From assembly GCA_014799405.1 (NCBI GenBank), contig JAAVIA010000014.1, positions 17,082-68,221 of the forward strand: a stretch of 51,140 nt of DNA. Direction: 5' to 3'. Below the pieces are notes generated by a model, which saw only the letters and a list, made by a program, of their open reading frames with translations, did no database searches and was not told the DNA's origin. This DNA is from Lachnospiraceae bacterium (GTDB taxonomy: Bacteria > Bacillota > Clostridia > Lachnospirales > Lachnospiraceae). Both the position numbers and the translations under genes were made by a program. Position 1 is the stretch's first letter; each line of letters begins with the position of its first letter. Positions 27,096-36,175 of the stretch are shown here, in pieces.

Positions 27096-27168
27096 GTCAT
27101 AAGGAATTTATTGGCTTTGTTGGTCTGTCATAAGGCATCCTCCCACTTCGCGGGTCCCTCCTTATGAC
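27096..27168. repeat. GTCATAAGG inverted and direct repeat cluster
   Basis: Nine-base arms GTCATAAGG (27127-27135) and CCTTATGAC (27160-27168) flank an inner CCC/GGG hairpin with a 7-base loop. A third GTCATAAGG occurs at 27096-27104. No T-run follows on either strand, so it is not a clean terminator. It fills the gap between gerW and the downstream small membrane-protein gene. Function unknown; a binding site or remnant of a dispersed repeat are both possible. Confidence 0.55.
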
Positions 27169-27173
27169 ATGAA

Positions 27174-27581
27174 TTAAATGATTTCATCCTTTGCAATATC
27201 GCTGATTGCTTCCTCTATAGCTGCCTCCTGGTCATCAATCTCTCCCTTTTTCACAAGAGATGCGATTTTATCCATAATCTCAGGAATCATATCCATAATC
27301 TTTGATACTGTATCCGTGCTTTTTACACTTATCATCTTAGCACGTCCGTTTTGTATAACAAGAACAGCTGACGGCGACATTTTTCCACCCATACCGCCTC
27401 CTGCCGAATTTTTGTTTCCCTCTTTTGTAAATGCACCTGCCGCAACTCCAAAATTTACGTCCACAAGGGGAAGTATAATCGTATCCCCTATTTTTGTAGG
27501 CTCACCCACAACGGTTTTTGTGCTTAAAAATGTATCCATACCCTTAAACAATGAACCTACCGTCTGATTAAAATCTGCCAT
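27174..27581 (-). CDS. GerW/YtfJ-family sporulation protein
   Basis: A 135-residue protein with the GerW family pattern: VVGEPTKIGDTIILPLVDVNFGVAAGAF, a glycine run (SAGGGMGGKMSPSAVLVI), and a charged C-terminus. In B. subtilis YtfJ is a forespore product that accumulates in spores; the family also occurs in non-sporulating Lachnospiraceae. It is followed in the transcript direction by a repeat and preceded by a DUF2953 gene, a pairing also seen around ytfI/ytfJ in bacilli. Confidence 0.88.
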   Translation of the reverse strand: MADFNQTVGSLFKGMDTFLSTKTVVGEPTKIGDTIILPLVDVNFGVAAGAFTKEGNKNSAGGGMGGKMSPSAVLVIQNGRAKMISVKSTDTVSKIMDMIPEIMDKIASLVKKGEIDDQEAAIEEAISDIAKDEII

Positions 27582-27599
27582 TTTTTATTCCTCCTGTTA

Positions 27600-28592
27600 T
27601 TATATTTTTCTTGCCATTTTAATTGTCTTCCACAAATGAAGCTTGAATGCAGGTCTTATAATATATCCAATCTGCAATCTGCCCCTTATGCTTACTTCCC
27701 CTTCAAGAACCTTATTGTAAAAATCGGGTTCCGGAAAGAAGTTCTTATGATACATAAACGGGAGTAAGCTTAAATACCCCGTTATCTGCCCTGTCGTTGC
27801 CGGTTCATCAAAACCGTATCTCACATGCCCCTTTATTTTTCTCGGCCCTATATGCTTTAAAAGCTGCGGAAAATATTTTTTCAGGTATTTACGGGTTTTT
27901 ACTGTACAGCCCATCCTCCAAAACTTCATAAATCTTGCATATTTTGTCTTAACTGCTTCTATTTTTGCATTTACCGCATCTAATTTATTTTTCCCTGAAT
28001 TTAAATTGTTAGACGGTTTTATCTTTTTTTCACGTTTTTTATTTTTCTTTTCCTTCTTTTTCGTTTCTTTCAGCTTAATATGAGGTTCGTCATAGAGTAC
28101 ATCCTCCTCAATATCTGATTCGATTTTCTCCATGCCCTCCTGTACGGTTTTTGTTATATCAATTATATTGTCAGCAATCGTGTCCTTTTGTGTTTCCGAT
28201 ACATTTATATCTTCTGCCTCATTTAAATCCTCTGTTGTATTTTCTATCGTACTTTCTATTGCATCCTCAGTTATTATTTTGTCATTCTTCTCTATTTTTT
28301 TATTTTTGGATTTTTTTACCTTTCCTTTTTTAGTGTCCTTTTCACCCAGCCTTATACCTAAAATCTTAATTGCAGTATCAAGTTTTTTTGTTCCCTTGTC
28401 AAACTTCACCTTAACCGAAACAATCAGAAATCTTACCTTGGCGGCAATCGCCGTATAGTCATCATGTATGACAGCATCTGCGCTGTAGTGTATCGGCACG
28501 AAAAGCACAATCAGCAAAAGGAGCGTTATCAGTGCAAGCAGCCCTAAAACAATCCACAATATAATTTGTAAAATAAGCAACAAAATATGCAT
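27600..28592 (-). CDS. DUF2953 (YtfI-like) membrane protein
   Basis: A 330-residue protein with one N-terminal membrane helix (about 4-35) and the DUF2953 ending (GHVRYGFDEPATTGQITGYLS, then a second hydrophobic stretch). Between them lies a long insert of Lys, Glu and Ile (about 85-205), low complexity and possibly variable. In bacilli the same family (YtfI) is next to ytfJ, and here it lies just upstream of the gerW gene, 18 bases apart. A role in spore biology is inference from the neighbour. Confidence 0.8.
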   Translation of the reverse strand: MHILLLILQIILWIVLGLLALITLLLLIVLFVPIHYSADAVIHDDYTAIAAKVRFLIVSVKVKFDKGTKKLDTAIKILGIRLGEKDTKKGKVKKSKNKKIEKNDKIITEDAIESTIENTTEDLNEAEDINVSETQKDTIADNIIDITKTVQEGMEKIESDIEEDVLYDEPHIKLKETKKKEKKNKKREKKIKPSNNLNSGKNKLDAVNAKIEAVKTKYARFMKFWRMGCTVKTRKYLKKYFPQLLKHIGPRKIKGHVRYGFDEPATTGQITGYLSLLPFMYHKNFFPEPDFYNKVLEGEVSIRGRLQIGYIIRPAFKLHLWKTIKMARKI

Positions 28593-28601
28593 ACGTTCTC
28601 C

Positions 28602-28916
28602 CTACATTCCAAAAAAGCCTTTTATGTCAAAATCCATATCCGAATCATAAATATCCTGTACAATATTGACGACAAGCTCCAAAGCCCCCTCCTTATCTTT
28701 TGCAATCCCCAAAACTATTATGTCATTCCAAAATGAGCTGTAGCATGAGGAAAGAAGATGCTCATAGCTGAAAATCTCCATAAGCCCATCCCCCAAAAAA
28801 GGATAAACAATAAGATGGGTACCCTTCTGCTTTTTATTTATCTTGATTTTCTCTTTAACCTTATTCAGCTTTTTATCTTTATACCCATATGTATAAGGAG
28901 CGCTAACCAGCTTCAT
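28602..28916 (-). CDS. Unrecognised 104-residue protein
   Basis: A basic N-terminus (YKDKKLNKVKEKIKINKKQKG) is followed by an ordered-looking half (LIVYPFLGDGLMEIFSYEHLLSSCYSSFWNDIIVLGIAKDKEGAL) with an acidic tail. No signal peptide, membrane segment or motif I can name. It lies four bases after a 468-residue unknown and ten before the DUF2953 gene, so it is probably co-transcribed with both. The ribosome site is weak. The length, codon use and context support a real gene. Confidence 0.6.
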   Translation of the reverse strand: MKLVSAPYTYGYKDKKLNKVKEKIKINKKQKGTHLIVYPFLGDGLMEIFSYEHLLSSCYSSFWNDIIVLGIAKDKEGALELVVNIVQDIYDSDMDFDIKGFFGM

Positions 28917-28920
28917 CTAA

Positions 28921-30327
28921 TCACTCTTTCTCCATTAATTCACACAAAAGCTTATTACATGCCGTAAGCTCGCTTTTATCACTGCATCCGCAAAGTACAT
29001 AGTCCAGGTAATCCTTAATTTCCTGCTGAGTATTAAAGAAAATAGGCATTGCTGAAAAAAGCTTGCTCATAATACTCCTGTTTACAGGCATCTGATTTTC
29101 AGAAAAGCATGCAGAAAGTTCCTCCGTAAGGCTTTTTCTTAAAGAGGCTATATCCTCCGTATCTGCACCTTCCATTTCATTTTCCCCATCAGGGTCAAGA
29201 CTTGCAAATAAGCTTGTTGAAACGAGCTTTTGCAAAATCTTTATTTTATCTGACTGGGCCTTAAGTCCTAATTCGTCTATTTTTTTTGCTTTATCGGTAA
29301 GTATATCCTCGGCTGCGGCTTCAAAAATCATCAGATTTTCATAAATATCCTCCTGAACACCCTCAATACTTACAAAATAATCCATAACCCTCTCGTCAAC
29401 GCTATCAGCTTCGCTGTCATTCATACAGACGGATATTATATTTAAAGCCGCCTTGTATGCAGATTTTTCAATGTTTTTATCCCTCATATCATCCGTAAGC
29501 AAAACTGCATATATATCGTTTACAATTTCCTGAAGAAGAATATACATGGTTGATTCAGCCTCAATAAATTCTGCCGCCAGAGAAAGCCTGTCCGTTAGCA
29601 TGTCATATTGATTGGCCGCCATATTTTTATAATCCGCACTTCTTAACAGCTCATACGTTTCATGCAGGTCAGGATAAATGTCGCAAAAGCCCGACGGCTT
29701 ATCAAGAAGCGCCGTCTTTCTAAGCATATCCACAAAATCATTCAGAGCCCTTTTGTCACCGTTCTTGTATATTTCAAGGGTATTTGTCACAACGTCATAA
29801 AATTTGTTTTTTGTCATCCGAACCGGAAGCTGTGACATTACAAGCTGCAGCTTACTGTTTATTACTACAGTGTCATTTTCGGAAAAAATATAGTTAAATA
29901 TCTTTGCGGAAAGCTGCTCCGGTGACAGTCCTTCATTTATTGTTCCCTTTATGCCTGCCTCAAGCCTGTTTAAAATGTATTCGTATATCTCATATCCATC
30001 CGTAAAGGAAGTAAGCACCTGCATTCTCTGCTCGATATCCTTTCGGATTTTACTGACATCTGCAAGCATTTCATCCGAAGCCTTATCGTTTTCAATGAAG
30101 CATTTGCCAAGAATACTGCCAAGCTCCATGAAATATTCCTTTGCCGCATCACCGGCTTTACTGTTTTCAGCCACCATCTCCCTCATTGTATAATAGTTCA
30201 TGGAAAGCTTTACTGCTGAATAATAGTTATACTGCTGTTTCATATTATCCATAAACAGAGGAAGATTTTTGTCTAAATCCTTATCCCTTTGTATGTCTCC
30301 GACAAGCTTTTTTATATCACCCTTCAT
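28921..30327 (-). CDS. Unrecognised 468-residue soluble helical protein
   Basis: A long acidic, mostly helical protein without signal peptide or membrane segment and without a catalytic motif that I recognise. It begins MKGDIKKLVGDIQRDKDL and has repeated short helix stretches; cysteines are sparse, with a pair near the end (LCGCSDKS). It is encoded between a rhomboid-like membrane protein and two small proteins in the ytfJ group. The reading frame is clean. It may be a lineage-specific scaffold, but no function is claimed. Confidence 0.65.
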   Translation of the reverse strand: MKGDIKKLVGDIQRDKDLDKNLPLFMDNMKQQYNYYSAVKLSMNYYTMREMVAENSKAGDAAKEYFMELGSILGKCFIENDKASDEMLADVSKIRKDIEQRMQVLTSFTDGYEIYEYILNRLEAGIKGTINEGLSPEQLSAKIFNYIFSENDTVVINSKLQLVMSQLPVRMTKNKFYDVVTNTLEIYKNGDKRALNDFVDMLRKTALLDKPSGFCDIYPDLHETYELLRSADYKNMAANQYDMLTDRLSLAAEFIEAESTMYILLQEIVNDIYAVLLTDDMRDKNIEKSAYKAALNIISVCMNDSEADSVDERVMDYFVSIEGVQEDIYENLMIFEAAAEDILTDKAKKIDELGLKAQSDKIKILQKLVSTSLFASLDPDGENEMEGADTEDIASLRKSLTEELSACFSENQMPVNRSIMSKLFSAMPIFFNTQQEIKDYLDYVLCGCSDKSELTACNKLLCELMEKE

Positions 30328-30346
30328 TTTATACTCCTATCATGTG

Positions 30347-31258
30347 TTATTTTACATGCTCATGGGTAAATAAATGTTCGCTGCAATACTCATAATTACC
30401 CTTACATTTTGAACAGAACCTGAATTCAAGCATATCGTCGTCCTTTTCAGTCCTTCCGCAAATGGCACATTTATGTCTTGTCACGCCCTCAGGTATCGTA
30501 ATCCTTTCAACCGTAGCCTTCCCTGCCTGTTCCCTTTTTCTGCCCGTATCCCGGTCTGAGGATTTTCTTTTTATATAGGCAGACACCGGTCTCCTCCTGC
30601 TTGAATATTTCCTTGAAATATAATAGAAAAGAATGGCGTTTAACACGCTTGCAACAATAGCGACCCGGCATATAATGTTATTTAATTCAACAAAATAATA
30701 CATAAGCCATATTACATCTGCAAATGCAAGCCACGTTGTTTTAACCGGAATAAAAAAGTAAAGCAATACAAAGGAATCCGAATGTACAAGCGCATAGCCC
30801 AAAAATATACTTATAGTCATAAAATACGTCAGATAATATCCTGCAATTTCCCCACCCAAAAACGAAATAAAATTCGATGAATCATTAATTGTAAAATAAC
30901 TTATGGCGCTTGCTACGGTTATTCCTATGGTAGTAAAAAGCATTCCTCCAAAAATATATAAATTGTACATAAAGGTTCCGATGGACATCTCAATGGAGGT
31001 TCCGATGGAAAAATAGAAAAACAGCATGATAAGCGTAAACACATTAAACGATCCCGGCATAGTAAAAATCCATGTGAAAATTCTCCAAAACTGATGCTCT
31101 ACAAATATTTCATATGGAGAAAATATCAGCAGCATATATACATCCGGCAGCAATAATGCAAGAAAATATGAGAAAGCAAATATTATAACAATGTATAATG
31201 ATAAATTCTTTATTGCATATTTACCATATTTTGATTCAAGCTTGTACAAAAATTTCAA
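30347..31258 (-). CDS. Rhomboid-like membrane protein with C-terminal zinc ribbon, probably catalytically inactive
   Basis: A 303-residue protein with six or so membrane segments in the first 215 residues and the rhomboid/Derlin-like loop FWRIFTWIFTMPGSFNVFTLIMLFFYF. The serine-protease GxSG and partner histidine expected in active rhomboids are not visible. A basic linker (RKYSSRRRPVSAYIKRKSSDR) joins a C-terminal zinc ribbon (CAICGRTEKDD ... FCSKCKGNYEYC, with further His). This resembles pseudo-rhomboid proteins that bind membrane clients. No function is established for this form. Confidence 0.6.
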   Translation of the reverse strand: MKFLYKLESKYGKYAIKNLSLYIVIIFAFSYFLALLLPDVYMLLIFSPYEIFVEHQFWRIFTWIFTMPGSFNVFTLIMLFFYFSIGTSIEMSIGTFMYNLYIFGGMLFTTIGITVASAISYFTINDSSNFISFLGGEIAGYYLTYFMTISIFLGYALVHSDSFVLLYFFIPVKTTWLAFADVIWLMYYFVELNNIICRVAIVASVLNAILFYYISRKYSSRRRPVSAYIKRKSSDRDTGRKREQAGKATVERITIPEGVTRHKCAICGRTEKDDDMLEFRFCSKCKGNYEYCSEHLFTHEHVK

Positions 31259-31285
31259 TTATTTCATTTCCTTTTACTTAAAAAT

Positions 31286-31319
31286 TGTGACATAGTGATA
31301 CCTATGCCACTATGTCACA
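31286..31319. promoter_or_regulatory. 12-bp inverted repeat at the start of the rhomboid-like transcript
   Basis: Perfect 12-bp arms (TGTGACATAGTG at 31286-31297 and its complement at 31308-31319) flank a 10-base loop. It begins at the last base of the -10 box and covers the predicted transcript start. It may be a repressor operator, or it may end the upstream LysM transcript; on the minus strand a short ATTTTTA tail follows, which is weak for a terminator. Confidence 0.45.
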
Positions 31320-31347
31320 TTATATAATATACAGCCGTAAAAAACAA
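31319..31347 (-). promoter_or_regulatory. Sigma-A-type promoter upstream of the rhomboid-like gene
   Basis: TTGTTT (31342-31347) and TATAAT (31319-31324) are 17 bases apart on the minus strand, about 60 bases before the ATG at 31258. The -10 box abuts the palindrome. It should begin transcription of the rhomboid-like gene and the unknown genes downstream of it toward gerW. Confidence 0.65.
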
Positions 31348-31386
31348 GAACAATCCGCTGTTTGTGTACTATAATACAAATTATAA

Positions 31387-31716
31387 CTAATTGCCGGGTA
31401 TCCTTATAATTGTTCCAAGTGGTACGCTTATTTCATAAAGCTCCCTGTTATATCTCATAAGCTCCCCAATATCCGTGTCAAGCTCCTCTACGAGAGAGCC
31501 TAATGTCTCACCGACCCTTGCAGTATAATACCTTCTGTTTTCCTCGGCAGCGTTTGTAGGAATACAGATTTCATCCCCAACCTGAAGGTTATATACATTC
31601 ACATATGGATTTTCCTTGAGAACATCAATAAGCCTCACACCATAATACTTAGAAATCTTATAAAGGGTATCACCTGCAACAACCTGGTGCACAATACCCT
31701 TGCAGCTATTTTCCAT
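31387..31716 (-). CDS. LysM-domain protein
   Basis: A 109-residue protein with one clear LysM domain (HQVVAGDTLYKISKYYGVRLIDVLKENPYVNVYNLQVGDEICIP, about 9-52) and a second, more diverged LysM-like domain (YYTARVGETLGSLVEELDT ... PLGTIIRIP). LysM binds peptidoglycan. There is no signal peptide, so either it is spore-associated or exported by another route. The ATG at 31716 is preferred over an upstream ATG at 31770 because AAGGGG lies before it. The plus-strand activase gene diverges from the same gap. Confidence 0.78.
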   Translation of the reverse strand: MENSCKGIVHQVVAGDTLYKISKYYGVRLIDVLKENPYVNVYNLQVGDEICIPTNAAEENRRYYTARVGETLGSLVEELDTDIGELMRYNRELYEISVPLGTIIRIPGN

Positions 31717-31732
31717 ATTTTTCCCCTTTTTG

Positions 31733-31761
31733 ATTATAATATTCAGTAAAATAAATGTCGT
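31733..31761 (-). promoter_or_regulatory. Probable promoter of the LysM gene
   Basis: ACGACA (31756-31761), a 17-base spacer and TATAAT (31733-31738) on the minus strand. The -10 is consensus; the -35 keeps only GACA. The transcript start would lie very close to the ribosome site, giving a short leader, so this is a moderate call. Confidence 0.45.
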
Positions 31762-31780
31762 GTACACCAACTTTTAACTG

Positions 31781-31809
31781 TTGTATTTTATTTTTCTTTC
31801 CTATATAAT
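31781..31809 (+). promoter_or_regulatory. Sigma-A-type promoter of the activase-like gene
   Basis: TTGTAT (31781-31786) and TATAAT (31804-31809) are exactly 17 bases apart on the plus strand, about 70 bases before the ATG at 31889. It diverges from the LysM gene. Confidence 0.7.
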
Positions 31810-31860
31810 GTCTTTGTCGAATTGTGAGAAAAATAAAATTTTTTTGTTTGATAAATTATA

Positions 31861-31891
31861 AGGAGGTCGGCTTAAGCCGTAACATAATATG
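31861..31891 (+). promoter_or_regulatory. Ribosome site separated from the start codon by a perfect 12-base palindrome
   Basis: AGGAGGT at 31861-31867 is followed directly by CGGCTTAAGCCG (31868-31879), a perfect 12-base palindrome, and only then by the ATG at 31889. The spacing is about 22 bases, far too wide for a normal ribosome site. The frame of the ATG has a stop in the gap, so no nearer in-frame start exists. Folding of the palindrome could bring the site into range. Confidence 0.6.
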
Positions 31892-34800
31892 AAAAGATTA
31901 GGAATTGACATTGGCTCCACAACAGTAAAGGTAGCCGTTATAGACGAGGAACACAATATTCTGTTTTCAGAATATAAAAGACATTTTGCAAATATAAAGG
32001 AAACGCTCAAGGAGCTCGTTGACAATGCGACAAACAAGCTTGGAAATACAGAGGTTGCTCCTACAATAACAGGCTCAGGCGGACTTGCCCTTGCCGAGGT
32101 TATAGGCATTCCATTTGAGCAGGAGGTTATATGTGTCACCGAGGCGCTTACAGACTATGCACCCCAGACGGATGTTGCCATAGAGCTTGGCGGCGAGGAT
32201 GCAAAAATCATATATTTTACAAACGGCGTTGAACAGCGTATGAACGGTGTATGTGCAGGAGGCACAGGCTCATTTATCGATCAGATGGCAACACTGCTTC
32301 AGACTGATGCATCAGGACTTAATACATATGCAAAGGATTACGATACAATATATCCCATTGCCGCAAGATGCGGTGTTTTTGCCAAAACCGACATTCAGCC
32401 CCTTATAAATGAGGGCGCCACAAAGCCAAATCTTGCTGCCTCCATTTTTCAGGCTGTTGTAAATCAGACAATAAGCGGTCTTGCCTGCGGCAAGCCAATC
32501 AAAGGCAATGTTGCGTTTTTAGGAGGCCCCTTACACTTCCTTGACCAGCTTAAGGAGGCATTTATAAGAACACTTAACCTTACTGACGAGCATATTATAG
32601 CACCTTCACACTCACACCTTTTTGCAGCTGTAGGTGCTGCTCTTAATGCCAAGGAGAATGTAACATATACCCTAACTGACATAAGTGAAAAGCTTTCGGG
32701 AGATTTGAAAATTTCCGTTGATGTTGACAGGCTGGAGCCTCTTTTTAAATCACAGGAGGATTATGATAAATTTATTGAAAAGCAGAGCAAATATAAGGTT
32801 ACAAGAGGTGACCTTTCATCATATAAGGGAAAATGCTACCTGGGTGTAGATGCAGGCTCAACCACTACAAAGGTTGCGCTCGTGGCTGAGGACGGTTCTC
32901 TTTTGTACGATTTTTACAGCAGTAACAACGGAAGCCCACTAAAGACGACAATCAAGGCGCTGAAAGAGATATACTCCATTCTTCCTGAAGGAGTTACAAT
33001 TGCGGCAGGCTGCTCCACAGGCTACGGAGAAGCCCTTATCAAGTCTGCCCTTATGTTAGAGTACGGCGAGGTTGAAACCATCGCCCACTATACTGCCGCC
33101 GCCTTCTTTAACCCTGATGTTGACTGTATACTTGACATAGGCGGTCAGGACATGAAATGTATAAAAATAAAAAATGAGGTCGTGGACAACGTTATGCTTA
33201 ATGAGGCATGCTCCTCAGGCTGCGGCTCATTTATTGAAACCTTTGCAAAATCATTAAACTACGATATTAAGGATTTCGCAAAAATAGCTCTTTTTGCAGA
33301 AAGTCCTATTGACTTAGGTTCTAGATGTACGGTTTTCATGAATTCAAAGGTTAAGCAGGCACAGAAGGAGGGTGCATCCGTTGCGGACATATCGGCAGGA
33401 CTTGCATACTCCGTTATTAAAAATGCGCTTCTAAAAGTTATAAAGCTTACAGACCCTAAATCCTTAGGCGAAAATATAGTTGTTCAGGGCGGTACATTTT
33501 ATAATGATGCTGTACTCCGAAGCTTTGAGCTTATATCGGGGCGTGAGGCAATAAGACCCGACATTGCAGGTATTATGGGTGCCTTCGGTGCTGCATTAAT
33601 TGCAAAAAACAACTGTGAGGCGAATCACGAGACAACAATGTTAAACAAGGAGCAGCTTGAAGCGCTTACCTATGAGACACGTATGTCACGCTGCAAGGGT
33701 TGTACAAACAACTGCCTGCTTACAATAAACAAATTCTCAGGGGGTAGACAGTTTATATCCGGAAACAGATGTGAGCGTGGACTTGGTCTTAAGAAAAATG
33801 AGCATGGTGTTCCAAATTTATTTGAATACAAATTTAACAGATTATTTGATTATGAACCACTTTCGGAGGGCGAGGCAACGAGGGGTGTTATCGGCGTTCC
33901 CAGAGTTCTTAACATGTACGAGAACTATCCGTTTTGGTTTACTTTTTTGACAAAGCTTAAATACAGGGTGCTTATCTCCCCAAAATCCTCCAGGGATATT
34001 TATACGCTTGGAATTGAATCCATACCGAGTGAATCAGAGTGCTACCCTGCAAAAATATCACACGGACATGTTATGTGGCTTCTTAAACAGGGAATTAAGA
34101 CTATATTCTATCCTTGTATTCCTTACGAGCAGAATGAGGCTCCTGACGCAAACAACCACTACAACTGCCCGATTGTAACCTCCTATGCGGAGAATATTAA
34201 AAACAACATGGAGGAGATTTCCGCTCCTGACATAACCTACATAAGACCATTCCTTGCCCTTGACAACAAGGAGGCATTAAAGGAAAGACTTCACAGAGAA
34301 TTTAAAAAATACACAGACGTAACTCCCGAAGAAATATCAGAGGCTGTTGATGCCGCATATTTTGAGGATGCCAAGGTTAAGCATGACATCCAGCAAAAGG
34401 GTGAGGAAACAATAAAATACCTTGTAGCAAATGATAAGCTTGGCATCGTGCTTGCAGGCAGACCATATCATCTTGACCCTGAAATTAACCACGGACTTCC
34501 TGAGCTTATAAATTCCTTTGACATTGCCGTACTTACAGAGGATTCCATTGCTCATCTTGCCAAGGTTGAACGTCCACTTATCGTTTCCGATCAGTGGATG
34601 TACCACTCAAGACTTTACAGGGCTGCAAACTATGTAAAGCGAAGCCGTGTGCTTGAGCTGATACAGTTAAATTCCTTTGGCTGCGGTCTTGATGCGGTAA
34701 CTACAGACTGTGTAAACGATATACTTACAAATTCAGGTAAAATATATACCGTCCTTAAAATTGATGAGGTCAGCAATCTTGGAGCTGCAAGAATAAGAAT

Positions 34801-36103
34801 CCGCTCACTTATAAGCGCTGTCAATGTAAGACGTAAACAACATTTTACGCCTTGTCCTGCGCCAAGCTCAATAGACAGGGTTGAGTTTACTGAGGATATG
34901 AAAGATTACACGGTTTTAGTTCCACAGCTCTCCCCTATTCACTTTGATTTGCTGAAGCCGGCATTTAACAGTATGGGACTTAATATCGTAATGCTTCCTG
35001 ATGCCACAAAGGAGGTTATAGACACAGGCCTTAAATATGTAAATAACGATGCATGTTATCCGTCCCTCATAGTTGTTGGACAGCTTATGCATGCCATAAA
35101 TTCCGGAAAGTACGATTTGAACAAGCTTGCTGTCATTATGACGCAGACGGGCGGTGGCTGCCGTGCCACAAACTATGTTGGCTTTATAAGACGTGCCCTT
35201 GCAAAGGCGGGCTACCCTCAGATACCTGTTATCGCATTATCCGTTCAGGGCATCGAAAAAAATTCAGGCTTTAAATTTACACCTAAGGTTGTCATGGTAG
35301 CCATGAGAGCGCTTATATTCGGTGATTTGTTCATGCGTGTTTTATATAAGACAAGACCTTATGAAAAGGTGAAGGGCTCTGCCAATAAGCTTCACAGGAA
35401 ATGGAAAAAGATATGTATAAAATGTCTGGAAAACAACGGACGGGGCTTTACCAAAGTTGTAAACGGCATTGTAAATGATTTTGACAATCTCCCTCTTAAT
35501 GAGGATGTTGTGAAGCCGAGAGTCGGTATTGTAGGTGAGATACTCGTAAAGTTCCTTCCTTCTGCAAACAACCATCTTGTTGATTTGCTTGAAGCTGAGG
35601 GTGCTGAAGCGGTAATGCCTGATTTGCTTGACTTCTTCATGTACTGCTTCTACAACAACAATTATAAATATGAGTTTTTAGGAAAGTCAAAGAAATCAGC
35701 CCGCAATTCAAACCTTGGAATTTGGGCGCTTGAAATGCTCAGAAAACCTATGGTTAAGGCTCTTGAAAAGAGTAAACGTTTTGAACCACCTGTACATATC
35801 TCCCACCTTGCAGAATATGCAAAACCGATTGTGTCCATCGGCAATCAGACAGGCGAGGGCTGGTTCCTGACAGGTGAAATGGTTGAGCTTATAAAGAGCG
35901 GCGCCAGCAATATCGTATGTGCGCAGCCATTTGCCTGCCTGCCAAACCACATAGTCGGTAAGGGTGTTATAAAGGAGCTTAGAAAGGCTTATCCGGATGC
36001 AAACATAGTCCCAATCGACTACGACCCGGGAGCTTCTGAGGTTAATCAGGTAAACCGAATCAAACTCATGCTTGCAACCGCCAGAAAGAACATGGAAAGG
36101 TAA
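31889..36103 (+). CDS. Large 2-hydroxyacyl-CoA dehydratase activase-related protein
   Basis: A 1404-residue protein with two BcrA/BadF/HgdC-type ATPase domains in tandem: the first at about 1-255 ([14 protein letters not shown], then [10 protein letters not shown] and RCGVF cysteines) and the second at about 315-580 ([29 protein letters not shown]). A cysteine-rich DUF2229-type part ([10 protein letters not shown]) and long dehydratase-like domains complete it. Small activases of this family carry a [4Fe-4S] cluster between two subunits and pump electrons with ATP. No separate dehydratase subunit is encoded nearby. Substrate unknown; iron-sulfur binding is inference from the conserved cysteines. 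Confidence 0.85.
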   Translation: MKRLGIDIGSTTVKVAVIDEEHNILFSEYKRHFANIKETLKELVDNATNKLGNTEVAPTITGSGGLALAEVIGIPFEQEVICVTEALTDYAPQTDVAIELGGEDAKIIYFTNGVEQRMNGVCAGGTGSFIDQMATLLQTDASGLNTYAKDYDTIYPIAARCGVFAKTDIQPLINEGATKPNLAASIFQAVVNQTISGLACGKPIKGNVAFLGGPLHFLDQLKEAFIRTLNLTDEHIIAPSHSHLFAAVGAALNAKENVTYTLTDISEKLSGDLKISVDVDRLEPLFKSQEDYDKFIEKQSKYKVTRGDLSSYKGKCYLGVDAGSTTTKVALVAEDGSLLYDFYSSNNGSPLKTTIKALKEIYSILPEGVTIAAGCSTGYGEALIKSALMLEYGEVETIAHYTAAAFFNPDVDCILDIGGQDMKCIKIKNEVVDNVMLNEACSSGCGSFIETFAKSLNYDIKDFAKIALFAESPIDLGSRCTVFMNSKVKQAQKEGASVADISAGLAYSVIKNALLKVIKLTDPKSLGENIVVQGGTFYNDAVLRSFELISGREAIRPDIAGIMGAFGAALIAKNNCEANHETTMLNKEQLEALTYETRMSRCKGCTNNCLLTINKFSGGRQFISGNRCERGLGLKKNEHGVPNLFEYKFNRLFDYEPLSEGEATRGVIGVPRVLNMYENYPFWFTFLTKLKYRVLISPKSSRDIYTLGIESIPSESECYPAKISHGHVMWLLKQGIKTIFYPCIPYEQNEAPDANNHYNCPIVTSYAENIKNNMEEISAPDITYIRPFLALDNKEALKERLHREFKKYTDVTPEEISEAVDAAYFEDAKVKHDIQQKGEETIKYLVANDKLGIVLAGRPYHLDPEINHGLPELINSFDIAVLTEDSIAHLAKVERPLIVSDQWMYHSRLYRAANYVKRSRVLELIQLNSFGCGLDAVTTDCVNDILTNSGKIYTVLKIDEVSNLGAARIRIRSLISAVNVRRKQHFTPCPAPSSIDRVEFTEDMKDYTVLVPQLSPIHFDLLKPAFNSMGLNIVMLPDATKEVIDTGLKYVNNDACYPSLIVVGQLMHAINSGKYDLNKLAVIMTQTGGGCRATNYVGFIRRALAKAGYPQIPVIALSVQGIEKNSGFKFTPKVVMVAMRALIFGDLFMRVLYKTRPYEKVKGSANKLHRKWKKICIKCLENNGRGFTKVVNGIVNDFDNLPLNEDVVKPRVGIVGEILVKFLPSANNHLVDLLEAEGAEAVMPDLLDFFMYCFYNNNYKYEFLGKSKKSARNSNLGIWALEMLRKPMVKALEKSKRFEPPVHISHLAEYAKPIVSIGNQTGEGWFLTGEMVELIKSGASNIVCAQPFACLPNHIVGKGVIKELRKAYPDANIVPIDYDPGASEVNQVNRIKLMLATARKNMER

Positions 36104-36127
36104 CGAGTAGTGCCAATAAAATAAAAG

Positions 36128-36175
36128 ATACAGCCCGAGTAAGCTCGCTTAACGAGGGTTGTATTTTTTATTTTA
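36128..36175 (+). terminator. Rho-independent terminator after the activase-like gene
   Basis: A 9-bp stem (36128-36136 with 36156-36164, one G-U pair) with an inner CGAG/CTCG hairpin, followed by a T-rich tail. It begins 25 bases after the stop codon at 36103. A diverged copy of its right part occurs 198 bases further on. Confidence 0.8.
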
